Shown piece by piece: positions 7,750 to 15,665 of a stretch of DNA of 47,024 nucleotides; within the stretch, counting starts at the first letter, position 1, and each line of letters starts with the position of its first letter. The DNA is taken from contig CAKUGU010000015.1 in assembly GCA_934654815.1 (NCBI GenBank), positions 1-47,024 on the forward strand, read 5' to 3'. The translations under genes and the position numbers were made by a program. Source of the stretch: an uncultured Ellagibacter sp. GTDB taxonomy: Bacteria > Actinomycetota > Coriobacteriia > Coriobacteriales > Eggerthellaceae. The notes beneath the pieces are model-generated. The model ran no database searches. It worked only from the letters and a program-made list of their open reading frames with translations, and was not told where the DNA came from.

Positions 7750-7784
7750 GCTGTTCACGCTGCGTGTGGCAATGCGTGAACAGC
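7750..7784. terminator. Stem-loop between the GHKL ATPase gene and spoVS
   Basis: An 11-bp perfect stem (GCTGTTCACGC / GCGTGAACAGC) with a 13-nt loop, itself able to form a 3-bp TGC/GCA extension. It starts 5 nt after the stop of the ATPase gene on the minus strand and is followed by TAAAATG rather than a U-tract. It probably marks the 3' end of the rny-ATPase transcript. Confidence 0.55.
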
Positions 7785-7789
7785 ACCGG

Positions 7790-8896
7790 CTAGCGCTGCT
7801 TCTCGAAGTGGATGGTTATCTTGATCTCGTTTCCTCCGACGTGGACTTCCGGCATTCCCAAAGGGTCGAGATAGTAACGTTGCGCGATGTCGGCGAACGC
7901 CGCTTCGCACGCTTTCGACAAAAGGCGCTTGTCGTTGCTGTCTATCTTGAGCGATCGCGCGTCTGCTTTTTTCGCCTTCGTCTTCGCGCGGCTTTCGGGT
8001 GAAGAGGCGTCGTTTCGCGGCTTCAAGGCGAGCTCGTTCGTCCGAACGCGTTCGGCGAGCGATTCGATTGGCGTGATCTCGTCGTTCAAGATGCGTCGCG
8101 CGGAGCGCTCCGACAGCATGAGCCCGAGCGAAGCGGCGATCTGCGAGAACGTGAAGGGGTCGGATGCGATGCAAAGTCGCTTGCAAACGGGAAGCTCGCT
8201 TGGGTTCTTGCAGAAAGCGCGCGCCGAGGGCGACATAGTCGACACGCCGAACTCGTAAAGCGTTGCCGCTATCTCGGTCGCGGATCCCCAGTAAACGGTG
8301 CAGCTTTTACGACATTCGAGCGCGAACTCGGTGGCTGTCCTCACGATGTTGCGCGGGCCGCGCATCGAATAGGTGCCCGATTCCGTCTTCTCGAACGTGG
8401 GAAAGGTCGACTGGTCCGCCCGCTCCGGAAGTGTTTTCAGGTCGGTTTCGACGTGCAGGGCGCAACCGAGCCCCTTATCGGACGCGAGGATGCGCGCCTC
8501 GGTCGCGTTCACCTTGACTGAATAGAGTGCCATGCCGCGGCCGTGCACTCCCCACTTGTCCATATGGACGGTGTCGAGCTTCGAGGTAACGCGCGGTTCG
8601 AACACGCGCTCGTGCATCGCTTCGGGAATGCCGTCGCCGTCGTCGATCATCGTGATCTTGCGCGTGTCCCCTTCCCTGCCGACAGCAAGGAAGATCGTGC
8701 GCGCATGCGCATCACGGGCGTTGCGGAGCATCTCGATGACGATGTCCTCGCTCGAGCGGATGTCGTGCGCCGCTTGCCTTCGTTCGGCCTCCGACGTGCG
8801 CAAACGAACAAAGCCATCTCCGAAGTCGGTTTCGACGCGGAGATGGCTTTCAGCGCAGACGGAATCGACGAAAGCTTCGAGATCCGTTTCTGCCAT
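7790..8896 (-). CDS. GHKL-superfamily ATP-binding protein, function unknown
   Basis: A 368-residue protein with an N-terminal histidine-kinase/HSP90/MutL-type ATP-binding domain. Visible are an N box (EMLRNARDAHA, Glu55 and Asn59), a G1 box (DDGDGIP, 85-91) and a G2 box (GVHGRGMALYS, 116-126). No phospho-acceptor histidine domain, receiver domain or membrane segment is visible. Residues 190-270 look helical; 270-320 are Lys/Arg-rich and probably flexible; 320-368 end in alternating beta-like segments (VHVGGNEIKITIHF). It starts 3 nt after rny without a clear Shine-Dalgarno, so it is coupled to RNase Y. B. subtilis has the phosphodiesterase gene ymdB in this slot. The product may be a MutL/HSP90-like conformational ATPase or a protein kinase; I cannot choose. 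Confidence 0.85.
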   Translation of the reverse strand: MAETDLEAFVDSVCAESHLRVETDFGDGFVRLRTSEAERRQAAHDIRSSEDIVIEMLRNARDAHARTIFLAVGREGDTRKITMIDDGDGIPEAMHERVFEPRVTSKLDTVHMDKWGVHGRGMALYSVKVNATEARILASDKGLGCALHVETDLKTLPERADQSTFPTFEKTESGTYSMRGPRNIVRTATEFALECRKSCTVYWGSATEIAATLYEFGVSTMSPSARAFCKNPSELPVCKRLCIASDPFTFSQIAASLGLMLSERSARRILNDEITPIESLAERVRTNELALKPRNDASSPESRAKTKAKKADARSLKIDSNDKRLLSKACEAAFADIAQRYYLDPLGMPEVHVGGNEIKITIHFEKQR

Positions 8897-8899
8897 ATG

Positions 8900-10432
8900 C
8901 TATTTGGCGATGTCGACGGCGCGGCTCTCGCGGATGACGACGACTTTGACCTGGCCCGGGTACTGCATTTCGCTTTCGATGCGATGGGCGATGTCGTGGG
9001 CGAGCACGACGGTCTGGGCCTCGTCGACCACATCGGGTTCGACCATGACGCGAACCTCGCGGCCGGCTTGGATCGCGTAGGTGCGCTCGACGCCCTTGTA
9101 GGATTTCGCGATTTCCTCGAGCTTTTCGAGACGCTTCACGTACGCGTCGAGCGTTTCCTTGCGTGCGCCGGGGCGAGCGGCGGAAACCGCGTCGGCTGCC
9201 TGAACGAGCACGTCGATGACACTGTTCGGCTCGACGTCGTTGTGGTGCGCCTCGATCGCGTGAACGATCTCAGGGCGCTCGCCGAAACGACGTGCCAGAT
9301 CGGCGCCGATGACGGCATGGCTTCCCTCGACCTCATGGTCGACCGCCTTGCCGAGGTCGTGCAGAAGGCCCGCGCGCTTCGCGGGAACCGGGTCGAGGCC
9401 GAGCTCGGACGCCATGACGCCCGACAGATAGGCGACCTCGAGCGAGTGGTTGAGGACGTTCTGACCATAAGAAGTACGGTAGCGCAAGCGGCCGAGCGTC
9501 TTCACGAGTTCGGGGTGAAGGTCGTGGATGCCGGTGTCGAACGCGGCCTGCTCGCCCGCCTCGCGAACGCGCTGGTTGACGAGGCGCTCCGCCTTGCCGA
9601 ACATCTCCTCGATGCGGGCGGGGTGGATGCGGCCGTCCGCGATGAGGTTCTCCATGGTGACGCGGCCGATTTCACGCCTGACCGGGTCGAAGCACGAGAT
9701 TGTCACGCATTCCGGCGTGTCGTCGATGATGAGGTTCGTTCCCGTGAGCTGCTCGAAGGAGCGGATGTTGCGGCCCTCGCGGCCGATGATGCGGCCCTTG
9801 AGATCGTCGGACGGGATATGGATGGTCGAGACGGTGGTCTCGGCGGAATGATCGGCGGCCACACGCTGGATGGCGAGGCTCAAGATCATGCGCGACTTCT
9901 TGTCGGCTTCGGCTTTGGCTTGCGCCTCCGCATCGCGGATGATGGCGGCCGACTCGTGCGCGACCTCGTCTTTAAGCGACGTGAGCAGTTCGTTCTTCGC
10001 TTCGTCCGGGGTCATCCCGGCGATTTTCTCGAGACGTCTTCCCGCTTCCTTCTCCGCTTCGGTCACGTCGCGCTCGCGGCGTTCGACTTGGCCCTGCATC
10101 GAGGAGATCTGATGCTCGCGGGCGTCGAGCGATTCGACGCGGCGATCGAGCGATTCCTCGCGCTGGGAAACGCGGTTTTCCGCTGCGCGGACTTCCTTCA
10201 GGCGCTCTTTGTTTTCCGCTTCTGCTTCCTGCTTGAGCTTCAGCGCTTGGTCCTTCGCTTCGAGAACGGCCTCGCGATGCAGTGTTTCGGCTTGTCGTTT
10301 CGCGTCTGCAACCAACTCTTCCGCTTCTTGAGCTGCCTTCTTCGACGAGGCGTTGATTACGTAACGGGTGATGACGAAGCCGAGAGCGATGCCGACGACG
10401 GCTCCGATGACGAGCCATAGAATGCCAGGCAT
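8900..10432 (-). CDS. rny: Ribonuclease Y
   Basis: Membrane-anchored endoribonuclease that starts mRNA decay. With the start at 10432 it has 510 residues: an N-terminal anchor ([19 protein letters not shown]), a long charged coiled coil to about residue 200, a KH domain ([19 protein letters not shown]), and an HD domain with the metal motif LLHDLGKA and EAHH. I chose the ATG at 10432 because a strong GGGGGAG lies upstream and the anchor begins there. An in-frame extension to 10570 would cross the leader terminator and lacks family similarity. It is followed by the GHKL ATPase gene 3 nt downstream. RNase J and PNPase are also encoded in this window. Confidence 0.95.
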   Translation of the reverse strand: MPGILWLVIGAVVGIALGFVITRYVINASSKKAAQEAEELVADAKRQAETLHREAVLEAKDQALKLKQEAEAENKERLKEVRAAENRVSQREESLDRRVESLDAREHQISSMQGQVERRERDVTEAEKEAGRRLEKIAGMTPDEAKNELLTSLKDEVAHESAAIIRDAEAQAKAEADKKSRMILSLAIQRVAADHSAETTVSTIHIPSDDLKGRIIGREGRNIRSFEQLTGTNLIIDDTPECVTISCFDPVRREIGRVTMENLIADGRIHPARIEEMFGKAERLVNQRVREAGEQAAFDTGIHDLHPELVKTLGRLRYRTSYGQNVLNHSLEVAYLSGVMASELGLDPVPAKRAGLLHDLGKAVDHEVEGSHAVIGADLARRFGERPEIVHAIEAHHNDVEPNSVIDVLVQAADAVSAARPGARKETLDAYVKRLEKLEEIAKSYKGVERTYAIQAGREVRVMVEPDVVDEAQTVVLAHDIAHRIESEMQYPGQVKVVVIRESRAVDIAK

Positions 10433-10471
10433 GAGCTCCCCCTTCCCTTTTTTGTCCAGTAACTTTTCGGC

Positions 10472-10495
10472 AAAATAAAACCCGGTAAAACCGGG
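10472..10495 (-). terminator. Candidate intrinsic terminator/attenuator in the rny leader
   Basis: On the minus strand CCCGG-TTTTA-CCGGG is followed at once by TTTTATTTT, a short but all-GC terminator. It lies between the predicted rny promoter and the rny start, about 40 nt into the leader. An upstream CGGTA could pair with TACCG of the hairpin as an alternative fold. It could stop rny transcription prematurely or be a backup terminator for recA-recX. Confidence 0.5.
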
Positions 10496-10541
10496 CATAA
10501 GCGAATCGCACGCAAGGGGTACCGCTCTATAGGTTTTTCGA

Positions 10542-10570
10542 TATATAAGAAGCACCCGTTGGGGATGCAA
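10542..10570 (-). promoter_or_regulatory. Candidate rny promoter
   Basis: TTGCAT (10570-10565), a 17-bp spacer and TATATA (10547-10542) on the minus strand. The site lies between the recX terminator and the leader hairpin. The -35 is weak (3 of 6) and the spacing ideal. Predicted leader length is about 100 nt. Confidence 0.45.
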
Positions 10571-10602
10571 ATCACTTAAGCCACATTACATAATAAAGTA
10601 AG

Positions 10603-10655
10603 AAAGCAGGTCATTGTACCCTCAGCTTCAAAAAAGAGGATAAATGACCTGCTTT
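10603..10655 (-). terminator. Rho-independent terminator of recA-recX
   Basis: A perfect 13-bp stem (AAAGCAGGTCATT / AATGACCTGCTTT, 10603-10615 and 10643-10655) encloses a 27-nt loop containing a smaller CCTC/GAGG hairpin. It starts 24 nt after the recX stop and is followed on the minus strand by CTTACTTTATTATG, which is T-rich. Confidence 0.75.
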
Positions 10656-10679
10656 ACGTGTTGCCGGATGGAGCTTGCG

Positions 10680-11231
10680 CTAATAGCGCGATTCAACCCA
10701 CTTGCGCGAGGCGCTTGCGGCGATGTCGGCGCTGTACCCTTTTTGGACGAGCTTGCGATACGCTCCCTCGCGGAGGTTCTTCGACCGCGGTGGCTTTCTT
10801 TCAAGCAGCGCGAGGGCGCGGTCGAGCTCGTCTTCGCTTCCCGTGCGTTCAAGCGCCTCGTTCCAGACTTCCTCGTCGGGAACGAGAATGGCGAGCTCTT
10901 CGAGTTCCCGCTCGACGCCGCGCCGGCCGCGCCCTTGTGCGATCCTCATTCTGACGAAGGATTCCGCGTAGCGCTCATCGTCGACGATCCGGCATGCGAC
11001 GGCGCGTTCGAGGGCGCTTTCCACGGCGGCTTCGGGAAACCCGTCGCGAAGAAGGCGCGCTCGCAGCTTCTCGGTTGCCTGCTCCTTGATGCTTGCGAGC
11101 TTGAGGATCTTCTTGAAGGCCCGCGCCGCCTCTTCCTCGATCGACGCTTCGGTAGCCGTTCCTTGCGTTGGCGATTCGATCTCGCGCATCTGCGCCTTGA
11201 GCTGCTCGAGGTCGATGAGCGAGGAGGCCAT
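10680..11231 (-). CDS. recX: Regulatory protein RecX
   Basis: Modulates RecA by blocking filament growth. The 183-residue protein carries the tandem three-helix RecX repeats (for example LRARLLRDGFPEAAVESALERA and RKLVQKGYSADIAASASRKWVE). The first 30 residues are variable. The ATG at 11231 overlaps the recA TAA by one base (TAATG), so I reject a longer in-frame extension that runs back into recA. Co-transcription with recA from a LexA-controlled promoter makes it an SOS gene, and a terminator follows. Confidence 0.93.
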   Translation of the reverse strand: MASSLIDLEQLKAQMREIESPTQGTATEASIEEEAARAFKKILKLASIKEQATEKLRARLLRDGFPEAAVESALERAVACRIVDDERYAESFVRMRIAQGRGRRGVERELEELAILVPDEEVWNEALERTGSEDELDRALALLERKPPRSKNLREGAYRKLVQKGYSADIAASASRKWVESRY

Positions 11232-12286
11232 TATTTCTTCTTCGGCTTGGCGACGGGGGTCACCGCGTCGGCCTCTTCGGCAGTGCGCTTGGCGACGGGG
11301 ATGTCGAACGCCTCGCGGACCTTCCCTTCGAGCTCGTCGCGCAAGTCGGGGTTCTCGCGCAGCGTGCGCTTCGCCGCTTCTCGGCCCTGGCCCAGGCGCT
11401 GTTCGCCGTAGGTGTACCACGCGCCGCTCTTCTTGGCGACGCCGCATTCGACGGCCATGTCGACGATGCACCCTTCGCGGGAGATGCCCTCGCCGTACAT
11501 GAGGTCGAACTCCGCCTGGCGGAACGGAGGGGCGACCTTGTTCTTCACGACCTTCGCGCGCACGCGGTTGCCGATGATCTCGCCGTCCTTCTTGATGGAA
11601 TCGATGCGGCGGATGTCGATGCGGACGCTCGAGAAGAACTTGAGCGCGCGGCCGCCCGTGGTGGTTTCGGGGTTGCCGAACATGACGCCGATCTTCTCGC
11701 GGAGCTGGTTGATGAAGATGCACGTTGTGTTCGATTTCGATAGCGACCCTGCGAGCTTGCGCAGCGCCTGCGACATGAGGCGCGCTTGAAGGCCGACCGT
11801 CGTGTCGCCCATCTCCCCTTCGATTTCGGCGCGGGGCACGAGCGCTGCCACCGAGTCGACGACAACGCAGTCGATCGCTCCGGAGCGGACGAGCATGTCG
11901 CAGATTTCGAGCGCCTGCTCGCCGGTATCGGGCTGAGAGATGAGGACTTCGTCGATGTCGACGCCGAGGCGCGCCGCGTAGACCGGGTCGAGCGCATGTT
12001 CCGCGTCGATGAAGGCCACAACGCCGCCCATCGCTTGCGCTTCGGCGAGGATTTGGAGGGCGAGCGTGGTTTTGCCGCTTGATTCGGGGCCGTAGATCTC
12101 GATGATGCGGCCGCGAGGGACGCCGCCGATGCCGAGCGCCGCGTCGAGGGGCAAGGCTCCCGTCGGGATGACGCCGATGTTAAGGTGCTCGCCGCCTTCG
12201 CCAAGCTTCATGATTGAGCCGCGACCGAACTTCTGCTCGATTTGATCAGTCGTGATCTTGAGCATCTTGGCTTTTTCGTCGTTCAT
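11231..12286 (-). CDS. recA: Recombinase RecA
   Basis: DNA strand-exchange ATPase and co-protease for LexA cleavage. I place the start at the ATG at 12286 (351 residues), preceded by GGAGGAGAAGGA. An in-frame ATG at 12334 adds 16 residues, but the promoter would start transcription only 6-7 nt before it and so leave out its Shine-Dalgarno. With the inner start, Walker A GPESSGKT is at 66-73, within one residue of E. coli numbering. Walker B ([11 protein letters not shown]), the loop with [20 protein letters not shown] and a Lys-rich end are intact. It is coupled to recX by a 1-nt overlap. Confidence 0.97.
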   Translation of the reverse strand: MNDEKAKMLKITTDQIEQKFGRGSIMKLGEGGEHLNIGVIPTGALPLDAALGIGGVPRGRIIEIYGPESSGKTTLALQILAEAQAMGGVVAFIDAEHALDPVYAARLGVDIDEVLISQPDTGEQALEICDMLVRSGAIDCVVVDSVAALVPRAEIEGEMGDTTVGLQARLMSQALRKLAGSLSKSNTTCIFINQLREKIGVMFGNPETTTGGRALKFFSSVRIDIRRIDSIKKDGEIIGNRVRAKVVKNKVAPPFRQAEFDLMYGEGISREGCIVDMAVECGVAKKSGAWYTYGEQRLGQGREAAKRTLRENPDLRDELEGKVREAFDIPVAKRTAEEADAVTPVAKPKKK

Positions 12287-12347
12287 TCCTTCTCCTCCGA
12301 TTACGGCGATTTCGTTCGTTGCTGTTTCGTCCATAGCGCGTCTCCTT

Positions 12348-12375
12348 ATTATACGAACAAACGTTTGTTCGTCAA
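12348..12375 (-). promoter_or_regulatory. recA promoter with a LexA operator as its spacer
   Basis: On the minus strand TTGACG (12375-12370), a 16-bp spacer and a perfect TATAAT (12353-12348). The 18-bp palindrome CGAACAAACGTTTGTTCG (12354-12371) fills the spacer and the last two bases of the -35. It matches the Gram-positive LexA consensus CGAACRNRYGTTYC at 13 of 14 positions in either orientation. A bound LexA dimer would exclude polymerase completely. Confidence 0.9.
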
Positions 12376-12557
12376 GGATTTACCGGAAACCCTCGACGGG
12401 GTTCACGGTAGCTGCGCGCCTCGGGCGTTCGCCTTCTTGTTATGCCTTCCCTGCGCCGCTTGAGACCCTGCGCTCTCGCCGGTACGTTCGCCGAATGGCT
12501 CCGCGGTGCCGTTTGGCTTCAACACGCTTTCGCGTTTTCCCAACAGGGATTCGCCCA

Positions 12558-12591
12558 AGGTGCTTCGGTGAGGCGAGCCACTGAAGCACCT
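12558..12591 (-). terminator. Second stem-loop after pgsA-cinA
   Basis: A 9-bp perfect stem (AGGTGCTTC / GAAGCACCT) that continues after one mismatch with GTG/CAC. No U-tract follows. It stands 10 nt beyond the first stem-loop, so the pair may act as a double barrier before the recA promoter. Confidence 0.5.
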
Positions 12592-12601
12592 CACGGAAGC
12601 A

Positions 12602-12641
12602 GTCGAAGCCGGCCCGCAGGTGTGCGCGGGTCGGCTTCGAC
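12602..12641 (-). terminator. Stem-loop after pgsA-cinA
   Basis: A 16-bp stem with one A-C mismatch (GTCGAAGCCG-A-CCCGC on the minus strand against its complement) and an 8-nt loop, 21 nt after the stop codon. The stem is very stable but is followed by TGCTTCC, not a U-tract. It is likely a transcript 3' end by termination or exonuclease trimming. Confidence 0.6.
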
Positions 12642-12662
12642 GTTGAATTGGAACGATGTGAT

Positions 12663-13817
12663 TCAGCCCATTGCTTTCTCGAGCGCTTGGAGCGCTGAGA
12701 GGACGGTGCTTTCGCGCACCTGGTCACGCGACCCGTTGAAGTGGTGCACCTTCGCGTTCGCGCCCTTATCCGACGCCGTCGCGATCCAGACGGTGCCCAC
12801 GGGCTTGCCGGGTTCCGCCCCCGTCGGCCCCGCGATCCCCGTGACCGAAACGGCCATATCGACGCCGAGCTTTTCGCGTACGCCTTCGGCCATCTGGAGG
12901 GCCACTTGCTCGCTTACGGCCCCGTAGGTCGCGAGATTCTCCTCGCTGACGCCGAGGACGCCGTGCTTCACCTCGTTCACGTAGCTCACCACGGCGCCCT
13001 TGACGACCGCTGAGCTTCCGGGCACCGCGGTGAGCGAGCCGGAGATGAGGCCGCCCGTGAGGCTTTCCGCCGTCGCCACGGTGAGCCCGCGCTCGGTTGC
13101 GGCTTCCACGATGCGTTTCGCCGCGGCCTCGATGCCGAGCTCCGTCTCGTCGGGCTTCGCGGCGGTTTGCGCCTGGTCCTTCGGCCCGAACCCGAGCAGA
13201 TGGCGTGCCTTCGCGAAGTAGTCCATCATCGAGATGATGGTGAGTGCGAGGGCTGCGAGCATGACCACCCACGATAGGACGTAGAGCGGATTGTCGAGCT
13301 CGTGACCAGGTGTTACGGGAAGGATGCTGTCCTTCACGATGAAGAGCACGATCGCGATGATCTGCGTGACCGTTTTCGCCTTGCCGTACCAGCTCGCAGC
13401 GATGACGACGCCCTTGTTCGCTGCAACCATCCTGATGCCCGAGACGATGAACTCGCGCGCGAGGATGATGAGTACGGGCCACGACGGCAGTACGTCGAGC
13501 TCGACGAGCGCGAGCAGCGCCGCCGCAACGAGGATCTTGTCGGCGAGCGGATCCATGAACTTGCCGAAGTCGGTGACCTCTCCCCTGCTGCGTGCGAGGT
13601 AGCCGTCGAGCCAGTCCGTGCACGAGATGAGGATGAAGATGAAGGCCGCGACGAGGCTCTTCGACTGCATGGAAATGCCCTCGAACCCGAACCAGTCGGG
13701 CCAGGGGCTGATGAGCGCGACCACGAACACCGGCACGAGGCAGATGCGCACGAGCGTGATGACGTTCGAGATGGTCCAAAGCTTGTCGGTTTCGGCCGGC
13801 TTCGCCTTCTCGGGCAT
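12663..13817 (-). CDS. Fused PgsA phosphatidyltransferase and CinA C-terminal (PncC-type) amidase domain
   Basis: A 384-residue two-domain protein. Residues 12-205 are a CDP-diacylglycerol-glycerol-3-phosphate phosphatidyltransferase (PgsA) with several membrane helices. The CDP-alcohol motif is complete: Asp68, Asp71, Gly72, Ala75, Arg76, Gly85, Asp89, Asp93. A 20-residue Lys/Ala/Pro linker leads to a CinA C-terminal domain (about 228-384) with TAESLTGG (249-256) and SVTGIAGPTG, the nicotinamide-nucleotide amidase family. The N-terminal MoaB-like half of full CinA is absent. pgsA and cinA are adjacent separate genes in B. subtilis, so this looks like a fusion of neighbours. The ATG at 13817 overlaps the rimO TAA by one base; a longer upstream start is rejected. 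Confidence 0.92.
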   Translation of the reverse strand: MPEKAKPAETDKLWTISNVITLVRICLVPVFVVALISPWPDWFGFEGISMQSKSLVAAFIFILISCTDWLDGYLARSRGEVTDFGKFMDPLADKILVAAALLALVELDVLPSWPVLIILAREFIVSGIRMVAANKGVVIAASWYGKAKTVTQIIAIVLFIVKDSILPVTPGHELDNPLYVLSWVVMLAALALTIISMMDYFAKARHLLGFGPKDQAQTAAKPDETELGIEAAAKRIVEAATERGLTVATAESLTGGLISGSLTAVPGSSAVVKGAVVSYVNEVKHGVLGVSEENLATYGAVSEQVALQMAEGVREKLGVDMAVSVTGIAGPTGAEPGKPVGTVWIATASDKGANAKVHHFNGSRDQVRESTVLSALQALEKAMG

Positions 13818-15139
13818 TACTCGGCCTCCATTTCGTACAGAAGCGTGTCGGCTATCTTCACGTGGACGATGTCGCCCACCTCGCCTTCGCTCACGTAGGT
13901 TTCGCCATCGACGTCGGGGGCTTGGCACATCGCGCGCCCGAACAGCTGGCCGTCTTCCTCGACGCCTTCGATGAGGACGTCCATTTCCCGCCCCTGGCGT
14001 TCGGCGATGCGCGGCGTGCAGGCCGCGTCGGCGAGGTCGCGCAGGGTCTGGGCGCGCTCGGCCTTCTCATCTTCGTCGATCTGGCCGGGCAGGTCGTAGG
14101 CGGACGTTCCCTCTTCGCGCGAATAGGCGAATACGCCGACGTAGTCGAAGAGCGCTTCGGACACGAAGTCGCAGAGCTCCTCGAACTGCTCCTCGGTTTC
14201 CCCGGGAAAGCCCGCGATGAGCGTCGTGCGCAGCGTCACGTCCGGCACGGCGTCGCGGATGTGCTTGACGAGCGCGAGGTACTTCTCGCGGGAGCCTGCG
14301 CGGTTCATCGCGCGGAGCAGCTCCTTGTCGACGTGCTGCAGGGGGATGTCAAGGTACGAGCAGATGTTGTCATGGCCGGCGATGGCGGCGAGAAGCTCGT
14401 CGGTCACGCCTTCGGGCTGCACGTACATGACGCGGAACCACGTGCCGGGATGGCGCTCGGCGACGTGGGACATGAGGCTCGCGAGCGAGGACGGCTCATC
14501 GAAATCCTGCCCCCACCGGCCCGTGTCCTGCGCGATGAGGACGATCTCCCGCGTTCCCGCAGCGACCTTCGCGTCGATTTCCGCGTCGATCTCGCTAAGC
14601 GGGAACGAGTGGTAGCGCCCGCGGATGTAGGGAATCGCGCAGTACGAGCAGAAACGGTCGCAGCCGTCCGAGATCTTCACGTAGGCGGAAACGGGCGCCT
14701 GCTCGGCCCCATCGTCCTCGCCTTCTGCGGGTGCCGCGCTCTCGCACGGGCCGCCGAAGAGCGCGTCGAGGATGGAGCCGAGGTCGTCCTCCTTGCTGCA
14801 GGGAACGAAGGCGCATGCCTCGTCGAGCTCTTTTTCCAGGTCGGCGCCGTAGCGCGCGGGCATGCAGCCGGCGACGATGAGCTTCGCTGCGCCCGAGGCG
14901 ACGTTTTCCATCCCCGCCGCCTCGAAGATGGCCTCGAGGCTTTCTTCCGTCGCGGACTGGATGAACGAGCAAGTGTTCACGACGATGGCATCGGCGGATT
15001 CGGGGTCGGCTTCGATGCGGTAGCCGGCGCGGCGGGCTTTTTCCCTCATCTTCTCGGAGTCGACCTCGTTCTTCGCGCATCCGAGCGTGATGAAGGATAT
15101 CGCGCGCGCGCGGGACGGCGTGTGGGTTTGTTCTGTCAT
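13817..15139 (-). CDS. rimO: Ribosomal protein uS12 methylthiotransferase RimO
   Basis: Radical-SAM enzyme that methylthiolates the conserved aspartate of ribosomal protein S12. With the start at 15139 it has 440 residues. Auxiliary-cluster cysteines are Cys21 (LGCAKNEVDSE, the RimO signature), Cys57 and Cys92. The radical SAM motif is Cys160/164/167 (CDRFCSYC), and a TRAM domain ends the protein. A Glu/Ala-rich insert at about 133-150 precedes the SAM domain. The start is chosen by family N-terminus and the 10-nt gap to yajQ; the open frame continues upstream to 15271 inside yajQ without similarity. It overlaps pgsA-cinA by one base. Confidence 0.95.
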   Translation of the reverse strand: MTEQTHTPSRARAISFITLGCAKNEVDSEKMREKARRAGYRIEADPESADAIVVNTCSFIQSATEESLEAIFEAAGMENVASGAAKLIVAGCMPARYGADLEKELDEACAFVPCSKEDDLGSILDALFGGPCESAAPAEGEDDGAEQAPVSAYVKISDGCDRFCSYCAIPYIRGRYHSFPLSEIDAEIDAKVAAGTREIVLIAQDTGRWGQDFDEPSSLASLMSHVAERHPGTWFRVMYVQPEGVTDELLAAIAGHDNICSYLDIPLQHVDKELLRAMNRAGSREKYLALVKHIRDAVPDVTLRTTLIAGFPGETEEQFEELCDFVSEALFDYVGVFAYSREEGTSAYDLPGQIDEDEKAERAQTLRDLADAACTPRIAERQGREMDVLIEGVEEDGQLFGRAMCQAPDVDGETYVSEGEVGDIVHVKIADTLLYEMEAE

Positions 15140-15149
15140 CGGGCGCCCT

Positions 15150-15647
15150 TTAGCGGTAGTTGACGTACTGGAGCGGCTGGCCGAAGTCTTCGCCTTTGAG
15201 GTGGGCGATGACGTCTTGCAGGGTGTCGCGCGAGGCCGAGGACACGCGGAGCTTGTCGCCCTCGATCGCAACCTTGCACTTCAGCTTGAGGTCGCGGACG
15301 CTCTTCGAGATCTTGCCCGCCGTTTCCTTGTCGATTCCGTTGATGATGGTCGCGGTGACGCGCACGCTCTGCCCCGTCGCCGCTTGCGGCTCTCCCCAGG
15401 TGACGGCGGAAAGCTCGATGCCGCGCTTCACGAGCTTGCTGCCGAGGACGTCTTTGACCTGGCGGGCGACGAAGTCGGCCGGCGCCGACACGGTGAGGGT
15501 GCCCTTCTGCTTGTCGAGCGTTATCTCGGCTCCCGAGTCCTTGAGGTCGTAGCGCTGTGAGATCTCGCGCTTCGCCTGCTGGTAGGCGTTGTCGACCTCT
15601 TGCATGTCGACAGTGGACACGATGTCGAAGCTTGATTCTTTTGCCAT
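15150..15647 (-). CDS. yajQ: YajQ family nucleotide-binding protein
   Basis: A 165-residue protein of the YajQ (UPF0234) family: two ferredoxin-like domains reported to bind nucleotides and, in Xanthomonas, cyclic di-GMP. The N-terminal MAKESSFDIVSTVDMQEVDNA and the internal AEITLDKQKGTLTVSA segment are characteristic, and full family length is present. It sits between rodZ-like (18-nt gap) and rimO (10-nt gap), so it belongs to the ftsK-rodZ-yajQ-rimO-pgsA/cinA transcript. Its cellular role is not fixed by the sequence. Confidence 0.95.
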   Translation of the reverse strand: MAKESSFDIVSTVDMQEVDNAYQQAKREISQRYDLKDSGAEITLDKQKGTLTVSAPADFVARQVKDVLGSKLVKRGIELSAVTWGEPQAATGQSVRVTATIINGIDKETAGKISKSVRDLKLKCKVAIEGDKLRVSSASRDTLQDVIAHLKGEDFGQPLQYVNYR

Positions 15648-15665
15648 GGGGTGACTCCTAACGGG

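Larger units (their letters stand above)
12376..12662. other. Intergenic stretch between pgsA-cinA and recA
   Basis: No plausible gene is seen. On the minus strand the first 105 nt after the pgsA-cinA stop carry two strong consecutive stem-loops. The remaining 180 nt before the recA promoter are GC-rich and contain only small hairpins, such as ACGC-GAAA-GCGT near 12517-12528. Confidence 0.5.
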
